From the NCBI GenBank assembly GCA_965232615.1, contig OZ246985.1, forward strand, positions 2,356,001 through 2,420,000: a DNA stretch of 64,000 nt, read 5' to 3'. The notes below the pieces were generated by a model, which was given only the letters and a program-made list of their open reading frames with translations, was not told the DNA's origin and searched no databases. The stretch is from UBA2779 sp965232615 (GTDB lineage: Bacteria; Spirochaetota; Spirochaetia; DSM-2461). The position numbers were made by a program, and so were the translations under genes. Shown piece after piece: positions 51,150-60,164 of this stretch (the stretch's first letter is position 1; each line of letters starts with the position of its first letter).

Positions 51150-51542
51150 ATGAGTGAATTAACTTTGAAATCCCTTCAAAAGCTTCGAGAGGAGCAGAAA
51201 AAAGTGTTCAATCGACAGGGTATTGATGACAGGAACATCCTCATCATTGTTGGTATGGGGACCTGTGGGATTGCCGCCGGAGCCAGAGAGGTCTTCAATG
51301 TGTTTCTCAGTGAAGCTGAAACTCAGAATATGAGCAATGTGGTCGTTAAGCAGACGGGATGTATGGGACTCTGCTACGCCGAACCAACAGTTGAGATCAA
51401 AATGGCAGGGATGCCGGACACCCTTTATGGGAAGGTGGACTCGGAAATCTCTAAGAAAATTGTGGCAACTCACCTCCTGGGAGGCAAGCTTGTCAACGAA
51501 CATGTATACGGTTATCCTGCCCGGGATATCCTTAAGGAGTAG
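51150..51542 (+). CDS. Thioredoxin-like [2Fe-2S] ferredoxin of the hydrogenase operon (HydD-like)
   Basis: About 130 residues. ILIIVGMGTCGIAAGAREVFNVFL then VVVKQTGCMGLCYAEPTVEIKM, a second NuoE-like [2Fe-2S] ferredoxin fold with cysteines spaced for one cluster. AAAGGAG precedes the ATG at 51150 by 9 bases; a TTG at 51147 is in frame. Encoded between hydC and hydB, as in other bifurcating hydrogenase operons. Confidence 0.85.
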   Translation: MSELTLKSLQKLREEQKKVFNRQGIDDRNILIIVGMGTCGIAAGAREVFNVFLSEAETQNMSNVVVKQTGCMGLCYAEPTVEIKMAGMPDTLYGKVDSEISKKIVATHLLGGKLVNEHVYGYPARDILKE

Positions 51543-51545
51543 CTC

Positions 51546-53321
51546 ATGCCCGTTAAGCGATTCTGTCTTGTATGCGGTGATGCTGGATGTAAATCCGGTG
51601 AAGACATCTACCGCAGCCTGAGAGCCGCCATTGAAGTTGCCGGCATCAGCGATGAAGTGCAGGTTGTGAAGTCCGGATGTTTCGGTCTTTGCCAAAAAGA
51701 GACTATTGTCAAAGTTTTTCCTGAAGAAGCATTCTACGTTGGTGTGAAACCTGAAGATGCGGAAGTCATTGTCAATGAACATCTGTTGAAGGGCGAAATA
51801 GTCAATAGACTGCACTACAAGGGAAATGAAGAGATAAAATCTGACAAAAATGTCACAAATTACCAAAAGCAAAAACGTCTGGTTCTTCGCAACTGTGGCG
51901 TAATTAATCCTGAGAGTATTGATGAATACATAGCCCGTCAGGGGTATGTTGGACTGGAGAAAGCCCTCTTCCAGTTATCTGGTGAACAGGTTATCGAGGA
52001 GTTGAAAATATCCGGTCTTCGTGGTAGAGGCGGCGCGGGATTTCCCACCTGGCTGAAATGGAAATTTTCGGCTGAAGTTGAATCCGATACGAAATACATG
52101 GTTTGTAACGCTGACGAAGGTGATCCGGGGGCCTATATGGACAGATCTGTTCTTGAAAGCGATCCCCATTCGATACTTGAAGCCATGACCATTGCAGCGA
52201 AAGCTATCCAGGCGGGCCATGGAGTGATTTACATCCGTGCAGAATATCCATTGGCCATTAAACGGTTGGAAATTGCTCTGGGACAGGCCAGAGAGTATGG
52301 ACTTCTGGGAAAAAACATTCTTGGAAGCGGATTCAGTTTTGACATCGAACTGCGGTTCGGTGCCGGAGCCTTTGTCTGTGGTGAAGAAACGGCATTGCTG
52401 GCCTCTACAGAAGGTAATCGTGGAATGCCCACCCCAAAACCTCCCTTCCCGGCTATAAAAGGTCTCTTTCAAAAACCAACTGTTATCAACAATGTTGAGA
52501 CTTTTGCCAACATTCCCCTCATCATTGAAAAAGGTGGAGCATGGTTTAAGAACATTGGATCTGAGGGTTCTCCCGGAACCAAGGTATTTGCCCTGACTGG
52601 AAAGATTCAGAACTCCAGTCTGGTTGAAGTTCCCATGGGAACTACTCTGCGGGAAATCATCTATGATGTCGGCGGCGGTATCCGGAACGGCAGGAAGTTT
52701 AAAGCTGTTCAAACCGGCGGGCCCTCCGGCGGAGTCATTACTAAAGACTACCTTGATACGGCCATAGATTTTGATACCTTGAAATCCATCGGATCGATGA
52801 TGGGGTCGGGTGGAATGATCGTCATGGACGAAGATGACTGCATCATTGATGTTGCAAAGTTTTACATGACATTCTGTGTTGATGAATCCTGCGGGAAATG
52901 TGCTCCCTGCCGGATTGGAACAAAGCGAATGCTCCAGATTCTGGACAAAATCAGCAAGGGAATGGGCAGGTTGGAAGACATTGAGAAGTTGAAAAGCATT
53001 GGTTTGGCCACACAAAAATCCTCCCTTTGCGGCCTGGGTCAAACAGCGGCCAACCCTGTATTGTCCACACTCAAATACTTCGAGCATGAATATCTGGAAC
53101 ATATCACAGAAAAAAAATGCCGTGCAGGCAAGTGCAAGGCTCTTGTTTCATACACGATTGATCCCCGGAAATGTATAGGCTGCACTGTTTGTGCTCGCAA
53201 ATGTCCGGTACCCTGTATAACCGGTGAGCGGAAGACTCCCCATGTAATAGATCAAAGTAAGTGCATCAAATGTGGTACCTGTTTCGACGTCTGCAAGTTT
53301 GGTGCGGTACAGGTTGCATAA
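51546..53321 (+). CDS. hydB: HydB-like flavoprotein subunit (NuoF type) of bifurcating hydrogenase
   Basis: 591 residues. Order: N-terminal thioredoxin-like [2Fe-2S] domain (CLVCGDAGCKSGEDIYRSLRAAIEVAG), NuoF core with FMN/NAD binding GLRGRGGAGFPTWLKWKF and CNADEGDPGAYMDR, SLBB, [4Fe-4S] DESCGKCAPCRIGTKRM, and a C-terminal pair of ferredoxin-like [4Fe-4S] clusters (CIGCTVCARKCPVP, CIKCGTCFDVCKFG). It is the NAD(H)- and ferredoxin-linked electron-bifurcating module. It starts 3 bases after the previous stop. Confidence 0.95.
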   Translation: MPVKRFCLVCGDAGCKSGEDIYRSLRAAIEVAGISDEVQVVKSGCFGLCQKETIVKVFPEEAFYVGVKPEDAEVIVNEHLLKGEIVNRLHYKGNEEIKSDKNVTNYQKQKRLVLRNCGVINPESIDEYIARQGYVGLEKALFQLSGEQVIEELKISGLRGRGGAGFPTWLKWKFSAEVESDTKYMVCNADEGDPGAYMDRSVLESDPHSILEAMTIAAKAIQAGHGVIYIRAEYPLAIKRLEIALGQAREYGLLGKNILGSGFSFDIELRFGAGAFVCGEETALLASTEGNRGMPTPKPPFPAIKGLFQKPTVINNVETFANIPLIIEKGGAWFKNIGSEGSPGTKVFALTGKIQNSSLVEVPMGTTLREIIYDVGGGIRNGRKFKAVQTGGPSGGVITKDYLDTAIDFDTLKSIGSMMGSGGMIVMDEDDCIIDVAKFYMTFCVDESCGKCAPCRIGTKRMLQILDKISKGMGRLEDIEKLKSIGLATQKSSLCGLGQTAANPVLSTLKYFEHEYLEHITEKKCRAGKCKALVSYTIDPRKCIGCTVCARKCPVPCITGERKTPHVIDQSKCIKCGTCFDVCKFGAVQVA

Positions 53322-53336
53322 TAAGGAGAGAATCTC

Positions 53337-55091
53337 ATGTCAATGGTCAATATAAAGATTAATGGTAAAGCCCACCAGGTAGAAGATGGCACAAGCATTC
53401 TGGATGCTGCAAAGGCCTTTCAGATCAACATCCCCACATTGTGCTACCATCCAGATCTTGAACCATGGGCCGCCTGTGGGCTCTGTGTCGTAAAAGAGGC
53501 TGGTTCCCCAAAGATGATACGTGCCTGTGCCACCACTGTTGTTGAGGGACAGGATTACATCACTCACGACCCTGAGCTCATGGATGTAAGAAAAACAATT
53601 TTGAAATTGATACACTCCAACCATCCTAATGAGTGTCTTACCTGTGCTCGCAATGGTTCCTGCGAACTTCAGGATATTTCTGAAGATTTCTGTATCCGGG
53701 AATCAGATTATCGTAAAGAACTCAAAGAACTTCCAATAGATGCTTCCACAACATCGATAGTTCTTGATCCCCGAAAATGTATAAATTGCGGCCGCTGTGC
53801 CCTTGTGTGTCAGCAGATGCAGGATGTCTGGGCACTGGAATTCACCAACCGGGGGTATAATACTGTAATACAGCCTGTGGGTGGTGCTCTGCTGAGTGAA
53901 AGTCCCTGTATACGATGTGGTCAGTGTTCGGCCCATTGCCCTGTTGGAGCCATTTACGAGAAAGATGAAACCGATGATTTTCTTGATGCTGTTCAGGATG
54001 AATCCAAACATGTTGTTGTACAGATCGCTCCAGCAACCCGTGTGGCAATTGGTGAAGCCTTTGGTGAGAATCCTGGTACCATTATGACCGGGCAGCTATA
54101 CGCTGCCATGAGAATGCTGGGCGCCAACGCTGTTTTCGATACAAACTTCGGGGCTGATTTGACTATACTGGAAGAAGGAACAGAGCTGGTTCAACGTATC
54201 ACGAAAAAGGATCAGGGCCCATTACCCCAGATTACCTCCTGCTGTCCTGCCTGGACTGACTACATGGAAAAATACTTCTCCGATATGATTCCTCATTTCT
54301 CTACAGCCAAAAGCCCCATGATGATGCAGGGATCCATAACGAAAACTTACTATGCTGATAAAATGAAGGTTGACCCGGCAACCATCTACTCCGTGGCCAT
54401 CATGCCCTGTACCGCCAAGAAATATGAAATGGGGAGGAGTGACAATATGCAGTCCTCAGGATATAAGGATGTGGATCTTGTACTCACAACCCGTGAACTG
54501 GCTCGGCTCATCAAACGCGCAGGTATTGATTTCCTGAATCTCAATGAAGAAAAAGCTGACAGTCCAATTGGGATGTATACTGGAGCGGGTACAATATTTG
54601 GTGTTACCGGCGGTGTGATGGAGGCAGCCTTGCGAACGGCTCATTTTCTTGTAACAGATGAAGAGCTTACAGACATCAATATTCATGCTGTCCGCGGCAT
54701 GGAAGGGGTGCGGACTGGAGAAGTTCCAGTTGGAGATGTTACGTTGAAGGTTGCTATTGCCCATGGGATGACGAACGTCAGACAGATCATGAATGAGATT
54801 CGTCAGGCAAAGGAAAAGGATGAGGAACCACCCTATCACTTTATTGAGGTGATGGCCTGTAAGGGCGGCTGTATTGGTGGGGGTGGTCAGCCTTATTTCA
54901 CAGACGAAAAGATCCGTGAGCAGAGAGTGGCGGGTATCTACGCAGATGATGAAAGGTCCGTATTTCGATGCTCCCACCAGAATCCTGATATTAAGCAGAT
55001 TTATGAAGATTTCCTGGGGGAACCCCTATCTCACAAGAGCCATGAATTGCTTCATACGACCTATACACCACGATCTCTATATCAAAGATAG
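53337..55091 (+). CDS. hydA: [FeFe]-hydrogenase catalytic subunit HydA
   Basis: 584 residues. H-cluster motifs all present: L1 TSCCPAW (300-306), L2 MPCTAKKYE (356-364), L3 E504-VMACKGGCIGGGGQP (to 519). N-terminal [2Fe-2S] (C36, C47, C50, C64), His-Cys [4Fe-4S] (H96, C100, C103, C109) and two [4Fe-4S] (C148/151/154/158; C191/194/197/201). It makes or oxidises H2 and, in the trimer with HydB/HydC, couples it to NADH and ferredoxin. It is 15 bases after hydB. Maturases HydE/F/G are not in the window. Confidence 0.96.
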   Translation: MSMVNIKINGKAHQVEDGTSILDAAKAFQINIPTLCYHPDLEPWAACGLCVVKEAGSPKMIRACATTVVEGQDYITHDPELMDVRKTILKLIHSNHPNECLTCARNGSCELQDISEDFCIRESDYRKELKELPIDASTTSIVLDPRKCINCGRCALVCQQMQDVWALEFTNRGYNTVIQPVGGALLSESPCIRCGQCSAHCPVGAIYEKDETDDFLDAVQDESKHVVVQIAPATRVAIGEAFGENPGTIMTGQLYAAMRMLGANAVFDTNFGADLTILEEGTELVQRITKKDQGPLPQITSCCPAWTDYMEKYFSDMIPHFSTAKSPMMMQGSITKTYYADKMKVDPATIYSVAIMPCTAKKYEMGRSDNMQSSGYKDVDLVLTTRELARLIKRAGIDFLNLNEEKADSPIGMYTGAGTIFGVTGGVMEAALRTAHFLVTDEELTDINIHAVRGMEGVRTGEVPVGDVTLKVAIAHGMTNVRQIMNEIRQAKEKDEEPPYHFIEVMACKGGCIGGGGQPYFTDEKIREQRVAGIYADDERSVFRCSHQNPDIKQIYEDFLGEPLSHKSHELLHTTYTPRSLYQR

Positions 55092-55101
55092 GGACTGTAT
55101 C

Positions 55102-55821
55102 TCAGATTGGAGCATCCCCAGCCTGCTCCAATGCAGCTACCCGAGGCAGTGCCCAGTCAACAGCACTTAATCCCTTCTCTTCCAGCCATTGATTTGCTCT
55201 GGAAAATGGCCGGTTGCCAAAAAATCCCCGGGCTGCGGAAAATGGTGAGGGGTGGGGAGAGGATATCACCAGATGCCTGGAGCGGTTAATGAAGACCCCT
55301 TTTGCCTGGGCATAAGACCCCCAGAGGATGAAGACCACCGATTTTTTTTCAGCATCCACAATCCGAATTATTGTATCGGTGAATTCCTCCCAACCACATC
55401 CCTTATGAGATGCAGCCCTGTTTTTTTCCACCGTAAGGACTGAATTAAGAAGTAAGACACCCTGCCTTGCCCAGGAAGTCAAACAGCCATGAGAAGCTGG
55501 AGGTATTCCAAGATCGGTAGAAAGTTCCGTATAAATATTGACCAGAGATGGGGGAATCCTGATTCCCGGCTGTACAGAGAAGGACAGGCCATTGGCCTGT
55601 TGGGGTCCATGGTAGGGATCCTGACCAAGGATAACCACCTTGACTTCATCAAACGGGGTATTATTGAGCGCGGAGAATATCTTATCTCCGGGCGGGTAAA
55701 TCTCTTTCCCAGCCTTTTTCTCCTGCAGAAGAAATCTTTTCAGTTTTTTCATGTAGTTTTTTTCAAATTCACCTGAAAGACGAGACAGCCATGATGGATG
55801 GAGATTGATGTTCGCGCTCAT
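55102..55821 (-). CDS. ung: Uracil-DNA glycosylase
   Basis: 239 residues, normal length. Catalytic ILGQDPYHGPQQANGLSFSV (Asp), LLLNSVLTVEKN and the DNA-binding VISSPHPSPFSAARGFFGNRPFSRAN (His). Removes uracil from DNA. Converges with hydA (gap 10 bases) and overlaps the kinase gene by 4 bases. Confidence 0.96.
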   Translation of the reverse strand: MSANINLHPSWLSRLSGEFEKNYMKKLKRFLLQEKKAGKEIYPPGDKIFSALNNTPFDEVKVVILGQDPYHGPQQANGLSFSVQPGIRIPPSLVNIYTELSTDLGIPPASHGCLTSWARQGVLLLNSVLTVEKNRAASHKGCGWEEFTDTIIRIVDAEKKSVVFILWGSYAQAKGVFINRSRHLVISSPHPSPFSAARGFFGNRPFSRANQWLEEKGLSAVDWALPRVAALEQAGDAPI

Positions 55822-57395
55822 GTTGGATTCCCCGGAAATTCCATGGTGAATACAGCGCCACCTGAAGGAGAATTTCTGGCGAAGACACGTCCACCATAAC
55901 CCGTTGCAATTCCCTGGACTATGGCCAGACCAAGCCCCGTATGATTGGCGGCATTCTCCTCAGGTCTATCTGTATACCAGCGTTTGAAAATTTTCTGTAA
56001 CTCGTGTTCCGGGATACCTGGTCCCTCATCGGATACGGATAGGCTCACTCTTTTGTCATTCCCCTCAATTCTCACTTCTACAACTCCATCGGCTGGAGAA
56101 TAGGATACAGCGTTGTCAACAAGATTGAGAATTGCTTGAGTTAGACGATCCGGATTAGCATTGATGTACACTGGATTCTCAGACATATTGATGCATTCTA
56201 TGAAGACATCATTCTCTTCACGCTGGGAATATGCTTCAATGAGGGTTTTCACCAGTTCATTAAGGTTAAGGGGGGCATGGTTGCCTTCATCGAGCCGTAC
56301 ATCGACGCTGATAAGTTCCCGAAGGTCATCCAGCAGATGTTGAATACGTCTGGCCTCCCTGTTGATTACAGTGAGGAATCGTTTGGACTCGCCTGTAGTG
56401 GAATGATCAGCCAGTTCAGCGGCACTGAGAATGCCGGCGACTGGATTTTTTGTCTCATGAACCAGATCTGCTATGAAATCTTCCAGATGACTTGTTCTCT
56501 CCTGGAGGCGGGAGGAAAGCTTGTACAAGGCTCTGGAAAGGTCAGCTACTTCATCCTTCCCCGACAGGGGATTGAATTTAGCCAGAAGCTTTCCCCGGTC
56601 ATCCAGAAGACGCTCAGCCTGATCACGCAGCCGCCCGACTGGTACTGTAACGGTTCGGGCCAGGAGTATTGAAAGAATGACGGCCCCACCCACACCAAAC
56701 AGGAAGATGTTCATAATGTCCAGACGAAGCCTGTAGAGATTGTTGAGAATCACGAAAGTGGAACGGGAAACCTGAACAGCTCCGATGACTTCATCTTCCC
56801 ATATAATGGGAATGGCCGAATACAGAGTAACCGATATCTGGCCTTCGGAAATTCGTGTTGCGGCGCCATATCGACCATCCAGAGCAGCCTTGATTTCCGG
56901 GTCATCCAGAACGGCTCTGCCAATGTAGAAATCAGTTTCAACCCGCGGTACCTGGGGAGGACGCATATAACCCACCACCTGGCGAAAGATTCGAGCGGGC
57001 AGGGCACCAATCTGATAGATGACACTCTCTTCAGGGTAGGAGGTTTCAGTGGTGTCTTCATCTTCAACCGCTTCCTGATTCCGGGAGTTTATTTCAAGCA
57101 ATTTCCCATTTTGATCTTCGGATATGGCCGAATCAGCCAACAGATATCCATTTTTATCGACCACCCTTAATCGAGCATCGTTACGGTCGCCCAATCGCTT
57201 GAGCACGGCCCTCGCGTCAGCTGCAAGATTTTCACCCGCCACGGCTGAGGCCAGTAGTCTGCCCTGCTGAACCATGGCACGTTCCTGACTGTCCAGAAGC
57301 TGTTCTTCATAAGTTCCAAGGAAGAGAATTGCTCCCACTGGAAAGACGGCAAGAAGAAGGTTGAAAATCAATAGTCTTGCTGTCAGGCCCCTCAC
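55818..57395 (-). CDS. creC: Sensor histidine kinase, CreC-like
   Basis: 525 residues. TM helix (LLIFNLLLAVFPVGAILFLG, about 8-28), periplasmic sensor (about 30-220), second TM (IFLFGVGGAVILSILLARTV), HAMP (VPVGRLRDQAERLLDDRGKLLAK), phospho-acceptor His in DLVHETKNPVAGILSAAELAD, and HATPase blocks NPDRLTQAILNLVDNAVSYSPADG, SVSDEGPGIPEH and HTGLGLAIVQGIATGYGGRV. The gene name follows from the creB-like and creD neighbours. Confidence 0.88.
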   Translation of the reverse strand: MRGLTARLLIFNLLLAVFPVGAILFLGTYEEQLLDSQERAMVQQGRLLASAVAGENLAADARAVLKRLGDRNDARLRVVDKNGYLLADSAISEDQNGKLLEINSRNQEAVEDEDTTETSYPEESVIYQIGALPARIFRQVVGYMRPPQVPRVETDFYIGRAVLDDPEIKAALDGRYGAATRISEGQISVTLYSAIPIIWEDEVIGAVQVSRSTFVILNNLYRLRLDIMNIFLFGVGGAVILSILLARTVTVPVGRLRDQAERLLDDRGKLLAKFNPLSGKDEVADLSRALYKLSSRLQERTSHLEDFIADLVHETKNPVAGILSAAELADHSTTGESKRFLTVINREARRIQHLLDDLRELISVDVRLDEGNHAPLNLNELVKTLIEAYSQREENDVFIECINMSENPVYINANPDRLTQAILNLVDNAVSYSPADGVVEVRIEGNDKRVSLSVSDEGPGIPEHELQKIFKRWYTDRPEENAANHTGLGLAIVQGIATGYGGRVFARNSPSGGAVFTMEFPGNPT

Positions 57396-58087
57396 TCTGC
57401 ATTTCCAAAACGGTAGCCCAGACCATAGATCGTCTCCAGGATAGTTTTATCCGCACCCGCATTTTCCAGTTTCCGGCGAATTCTTTTTATATGGCTGTCC
57501 ACTGCCCGTTCATTGATGAACTGATCCTCAGGGAAGGCGGCATTATACAATGAAGATCTGGTACACACTATTCCCGGCGAACCTGCCAGTTCCCGGAGCA
57601 GACGGTATTCACTCAGTGTGAAAACCAGTTCCTGTCCATTCCAGAAAGCCTTGTAACTTCCCGGGAACAGGGAAAGAGATCCCAATTCAAGGGGAGCATC
57701 ATCAGAAGTTTCACTTTCGGCTCGTCGGAAAACAGCTTTGATCCGGGCAATCAACTCCCGGATACTGAATGGTTTGCCAATGTAGTCATCTCCCCCTGTT
57801 TCAAGACCCATTATTCGATCCAACTCCTCATCTCTGGAAGAAAGAAAAATGATAGGCGTTTGCGTATCTGTACTCCTGAGCAACCGGCAAAATTCCAGCC
57901 CGTCCATGCGAGGCATCAAAATGTCAAGGACATACAAATCAGGAGGGCTCTTCCGGTACGCATCCCAGGCAGCCTGTCCATTGGGGTATGTTGTAACCTG
58001 GTATCCTTCCTTCATCAGTGCATAGCCAAGATTGTCTCGAATGGTACTTTCATCATCTACTACTGCTATATGCTTCATAATCATCAT
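57392..58087 (-). CDS. creB: OmpR-family response regulator, CreB-like
   Basis: 231 residues. Receiver with DDE, phospho-Asp in DLYVLDILMPRMDGLE, Lys in GGDDYIGKPFSIRELIARI; winged-helix DNA-binding domain LVFTLSEYRLLRELAGSPGIVCTRSSLYNAAFPEDQFINERAVDSHIKRIRRKLE. The downstream kinase overlaps by 4 bases; creD is divergent on the other strand. Confidence 0.9.
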   Translation of the reverse strand: MMIMKHIAVVDDESTIRDNLGYALMKEGYQVTTYPNGQAAWDAYRKSPPDLYVLDILMPRMDGLEFCRLLRSTDTQTPIIFLSSRDEELDRIMGLETGGDDYIGKPFSIRELIARIKAVFRRAESETSDDAPLELGSLSLFPGSYKAFWNGQELVFTLSEYRLLRELAGSPGIVCTRSSLYNAAFPEDQFINERAVDSHIKRIRRKLENAGADKTILETIYGLGYRFGNAE

Positions 58088-58219
58088 TCTATAGTATTTG
58101 TCTGGAATTTTTCACAGGACTGACAGAGCAGAAGACATTTTCTTGCCTTGTTTCTGCCATTTCTTTGCCCAGTTACCAGGCTATATTTAGTGCATATCAT
58201 TCTTAAGGAGAAGATTTCT

Positions 58220-59542
58220 ATGGGTGCATTTCTTAAAGGAGCAAGTCCATCGTCTGTCGTCAGGATTCTTCTGATCATGGTGATGGTACTGTTGTTTCTC
58301 ATCCCCCTGAATATGGTTGCTGATTTGATGGAAGATAGGAATCGGCGAGCATCGGATACAGCAGAAGAAGTGATTAAAGGTTTCGGAGGAAGACTGGAGT
58401 TTATCGGTCCCTTGTTCGTTATTCCCTATACCTCTGCCAGAATTGATTATCTGGGCATAACACGCATCACTCAGAAAGAACTGTATGTACTGCCGGACAC
58501 GTTTCTTGCTGATGGATTCATGACAACTGAGATCCTGTCTCGCGGGATTTACAAAATCCCGGTATACAAAGCAAAACTGGAGCTCACCGGAACTGTAACC
58601 CTGCCATCCCTGGAGGCATTTCCGCAGGATGCCATTGTTCTTAATGATGAAGTTCGAATGGTTACCGGAATCAAAGACATGATCGGAATACGCAATACGA
58701 CTGATTTCGTATGGGAGACTGGTCAATATCCATTCAAACCGGAAGTTGGAAACTCTTTCATTGAAACGGGTCTTGCTGTAACCAGTCTTACATTGCCATC
58801 AAACAGGCAATCTGTTGAGTTTTCCTGGACGATGGAGATTGACGGTGGTAGCAGTGTGTCCTTTCTGCCCCTCGGTCGGGATTCAGAGTTATTATTTGAG
58901 GGCAACTGGCCTTCTCCATCGTTTCAGGGTGCAAGACTTCCAGATACCAGATCCTGGGACAGTGATGGATTCCAGGCACAGTGGAGAATTCCCGAAGTGA
59001 GCCGCTCCATTCAACCTTACTGGAACTCCGACGATGATACACAGGCAAATCTCAGGAATCATTTGATAAGGATTGAACTTCTTGAAACTGTTGATTCCTA
59101 CCGTCAAGCCCTCCGATCAGTGCAGTATGGCATATTATTTCTATTCATTCCCTTTGCGGTATTCCTGTTCGCTGAATTTTTCAGTAAAATTAAATTTCAT
59201 CCACTCCAGTATTTTCTTGCTGGAGCGGCGAATATAGTCTTCTTTGTATTGTTGCTGGCCCTCTCGGAACACTGGGGTTTCAATCCTGCCTATCTAACAG
59301 CTTCGACAGCAGTAACACTGTTGCTTGTTTTCCATGCAGGAAACCTTACAAAGAAACGGACTCTGGGCTGGGTGATGCTTCCGGTACTGGCAGGGGCCTG
59401 GCTCTGGCTCTGGGTCAGTCTTCAATCAGAAGACTATGCCCTGTTGATCGGGGCCATTGGGTTGTTTGTTATAATAGCTCTGATGATGGTGCTTACCCGA
59501 AAAATCACCCTGACTGAGAATCAATCTGGAGCGGACGTATAA
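58220..59542 (+). CDS. creD: CreD-family inner membrane protein
   Basis: 440 residues from ATG at 58220 (AAGGAG 9-10 bases upstream); an in-frame ATG upstream (58148) is less likely. N-terminal TM helix (RILLIMVMVLLFLIPLNMVADL), long periplasmic domain (about 30-300: RRASDTAEEVIKGFGGRLEFIGPLFVIPYTS, VSRSIQPYW), then four to five TM helices (about 315-425). It belongs to the CreD family, members of which are induced by CreBC and affect envelope stress. Regulated presumably by the divergent creB/creC pair. No creA in the window. Confidence 0.9.
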   Translation: MGAFLKGASPSSVVRILLIMVMVLLFLIPLNMVADLMEDRNRRASDTAEEVIKGFGGRLEFIGPLFVIPYTSARIDYLGITRITQKELYVLPDTFLADGFMTTEILSRGIYKIPVYKAKLELTGTVTLPSLEAFPQDAIVLNDEVRMVTGIKDMIGIRNTTDFVWETGQYPFKPEVGNSFIETGLAVTSLTLPSNRQSVEFSWTMEIDGGSSVSFLPLGRDSELLFEGNWPSPSFQGARLPDTRSWDSDGFQAQWRIPEVSRSIQPYWNSDDDTQANLRNHLIRIELLETVDSYRQALRSVQYGILFLFIPFAVFLFAEFFSKIKFHPLQYFLAGAANIVFFVLLLALSEHWGFNPAYLTASTAVTLLLVFHAGNLTKKRTLGWVMLPVLAGAWLWLWVSLQSEDYALLIGAIGLFVIIALMMVLTRKITLTENQSGADV

Positions 59543-59580
59543 CGGCCTGATCCGGAAAGGGCTGGGAGGAGTAACATACC

Positions 59581-60156
59581 CTGTTTGACAGAATACAATC
59601 CCGACTGACGGAACGATTCACAAACATATGGGTTCTCCTATCAGATACTGATCGCTTTGTTGCTCGTGCGGGATTAATTAAACGCTATGAATCACTGCTT
59701 CGTGGGTGGCGAAACTCCATTAAGAACTCCTGTAATGACCCGGAAAGGATTCGGGAAATCAGGGATGATATTGTTGCCTTCAGGAAGGCAAGACGCATGG
59801 AGGGATGGGAATTACGTCTTGGATCACTGGATGTTCAACTCAAGGGATTTCGTAGTGATGATGCCATGAGAGCAGGATTTCGCCGGATGGTTTTACTGGT
59901 TGGGGAAAGTGGAACCGTTCATTTCCATACAGGCTCCGCAAACCATACTCAATTGGCTGAAGAGCTTGATCAGAAGCTCAGACGGATATCACATTCAGAG
60001 CCTTTGGAACCACATTATCTCTGGTATCGACGCTTTGAGGGTGTTATTGAGCTTGCCGGCGCGGATTCACAGTCCAGACAATCTCATGAACTACTGCAGA
60101 ACTACATATCCACACATAAATCCGCACTTATAAAGGCAATGATGAATCATCTTTAG
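59581..60156 (+). CDS. Hypothetical protein with probable CTG start
   Basis: 191 residues. Open from CTG at 59581, which has GGGAGGAG with 9-base spacing; in-frame TAA lies just before at 59572-59574, and the next ATG at 59797 would discard good coding sequence (FDRIQSRLTERFTNIWVLLSDTDRFVARAGLIKRYESLLRGWRNSIKN). No domain recognised. The sequence is helical, then mixed alpha/beta (MEGWELRLGSLDVQLKGFRSDDAMRAGFRRMVLLVGESGTVHFHTGS). The TAG stop is within a solo family 1 end (TTTAGAGGTGCCC). CTG use is unusual and should be tested. Confidence 0.55.
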   Translation: MFDRIQSRLTERFTNIWVLLSDTDRFVARAGLIKRYESLLRGWRNSIKNSCNDPERIREIRDDIVAFRKARRMEGWELRLGSLDVQLKGFRSDDAMRAGFRRMVLLVGESGTVHFHTGSANHTQLAEELDQKLRRISHSEPLEPHYLWYRRFEGVIELAGADSQSRQSHELLQNYISTHKSALIKAMMNHL

Positions 60157-60164
60157 AGGTGCCC
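60152..60164. repeat. Solo family 1 end at a gene junction
   Basis: TTTAGAGGTGCCC, the outer end of family 1 elements, without partner. It supplies the TAG stop of the upstream gene (60154-60156) and contains the GTG (60159) that serves as start of the next gene. Confidence 0.55.

Noticed and set aside
51975..53102. 375-codon minus-strand ORF inside hydB
   Set aside because: Shadow frame opposite a clearly conserved NuoF-type gene; no motif or start context.
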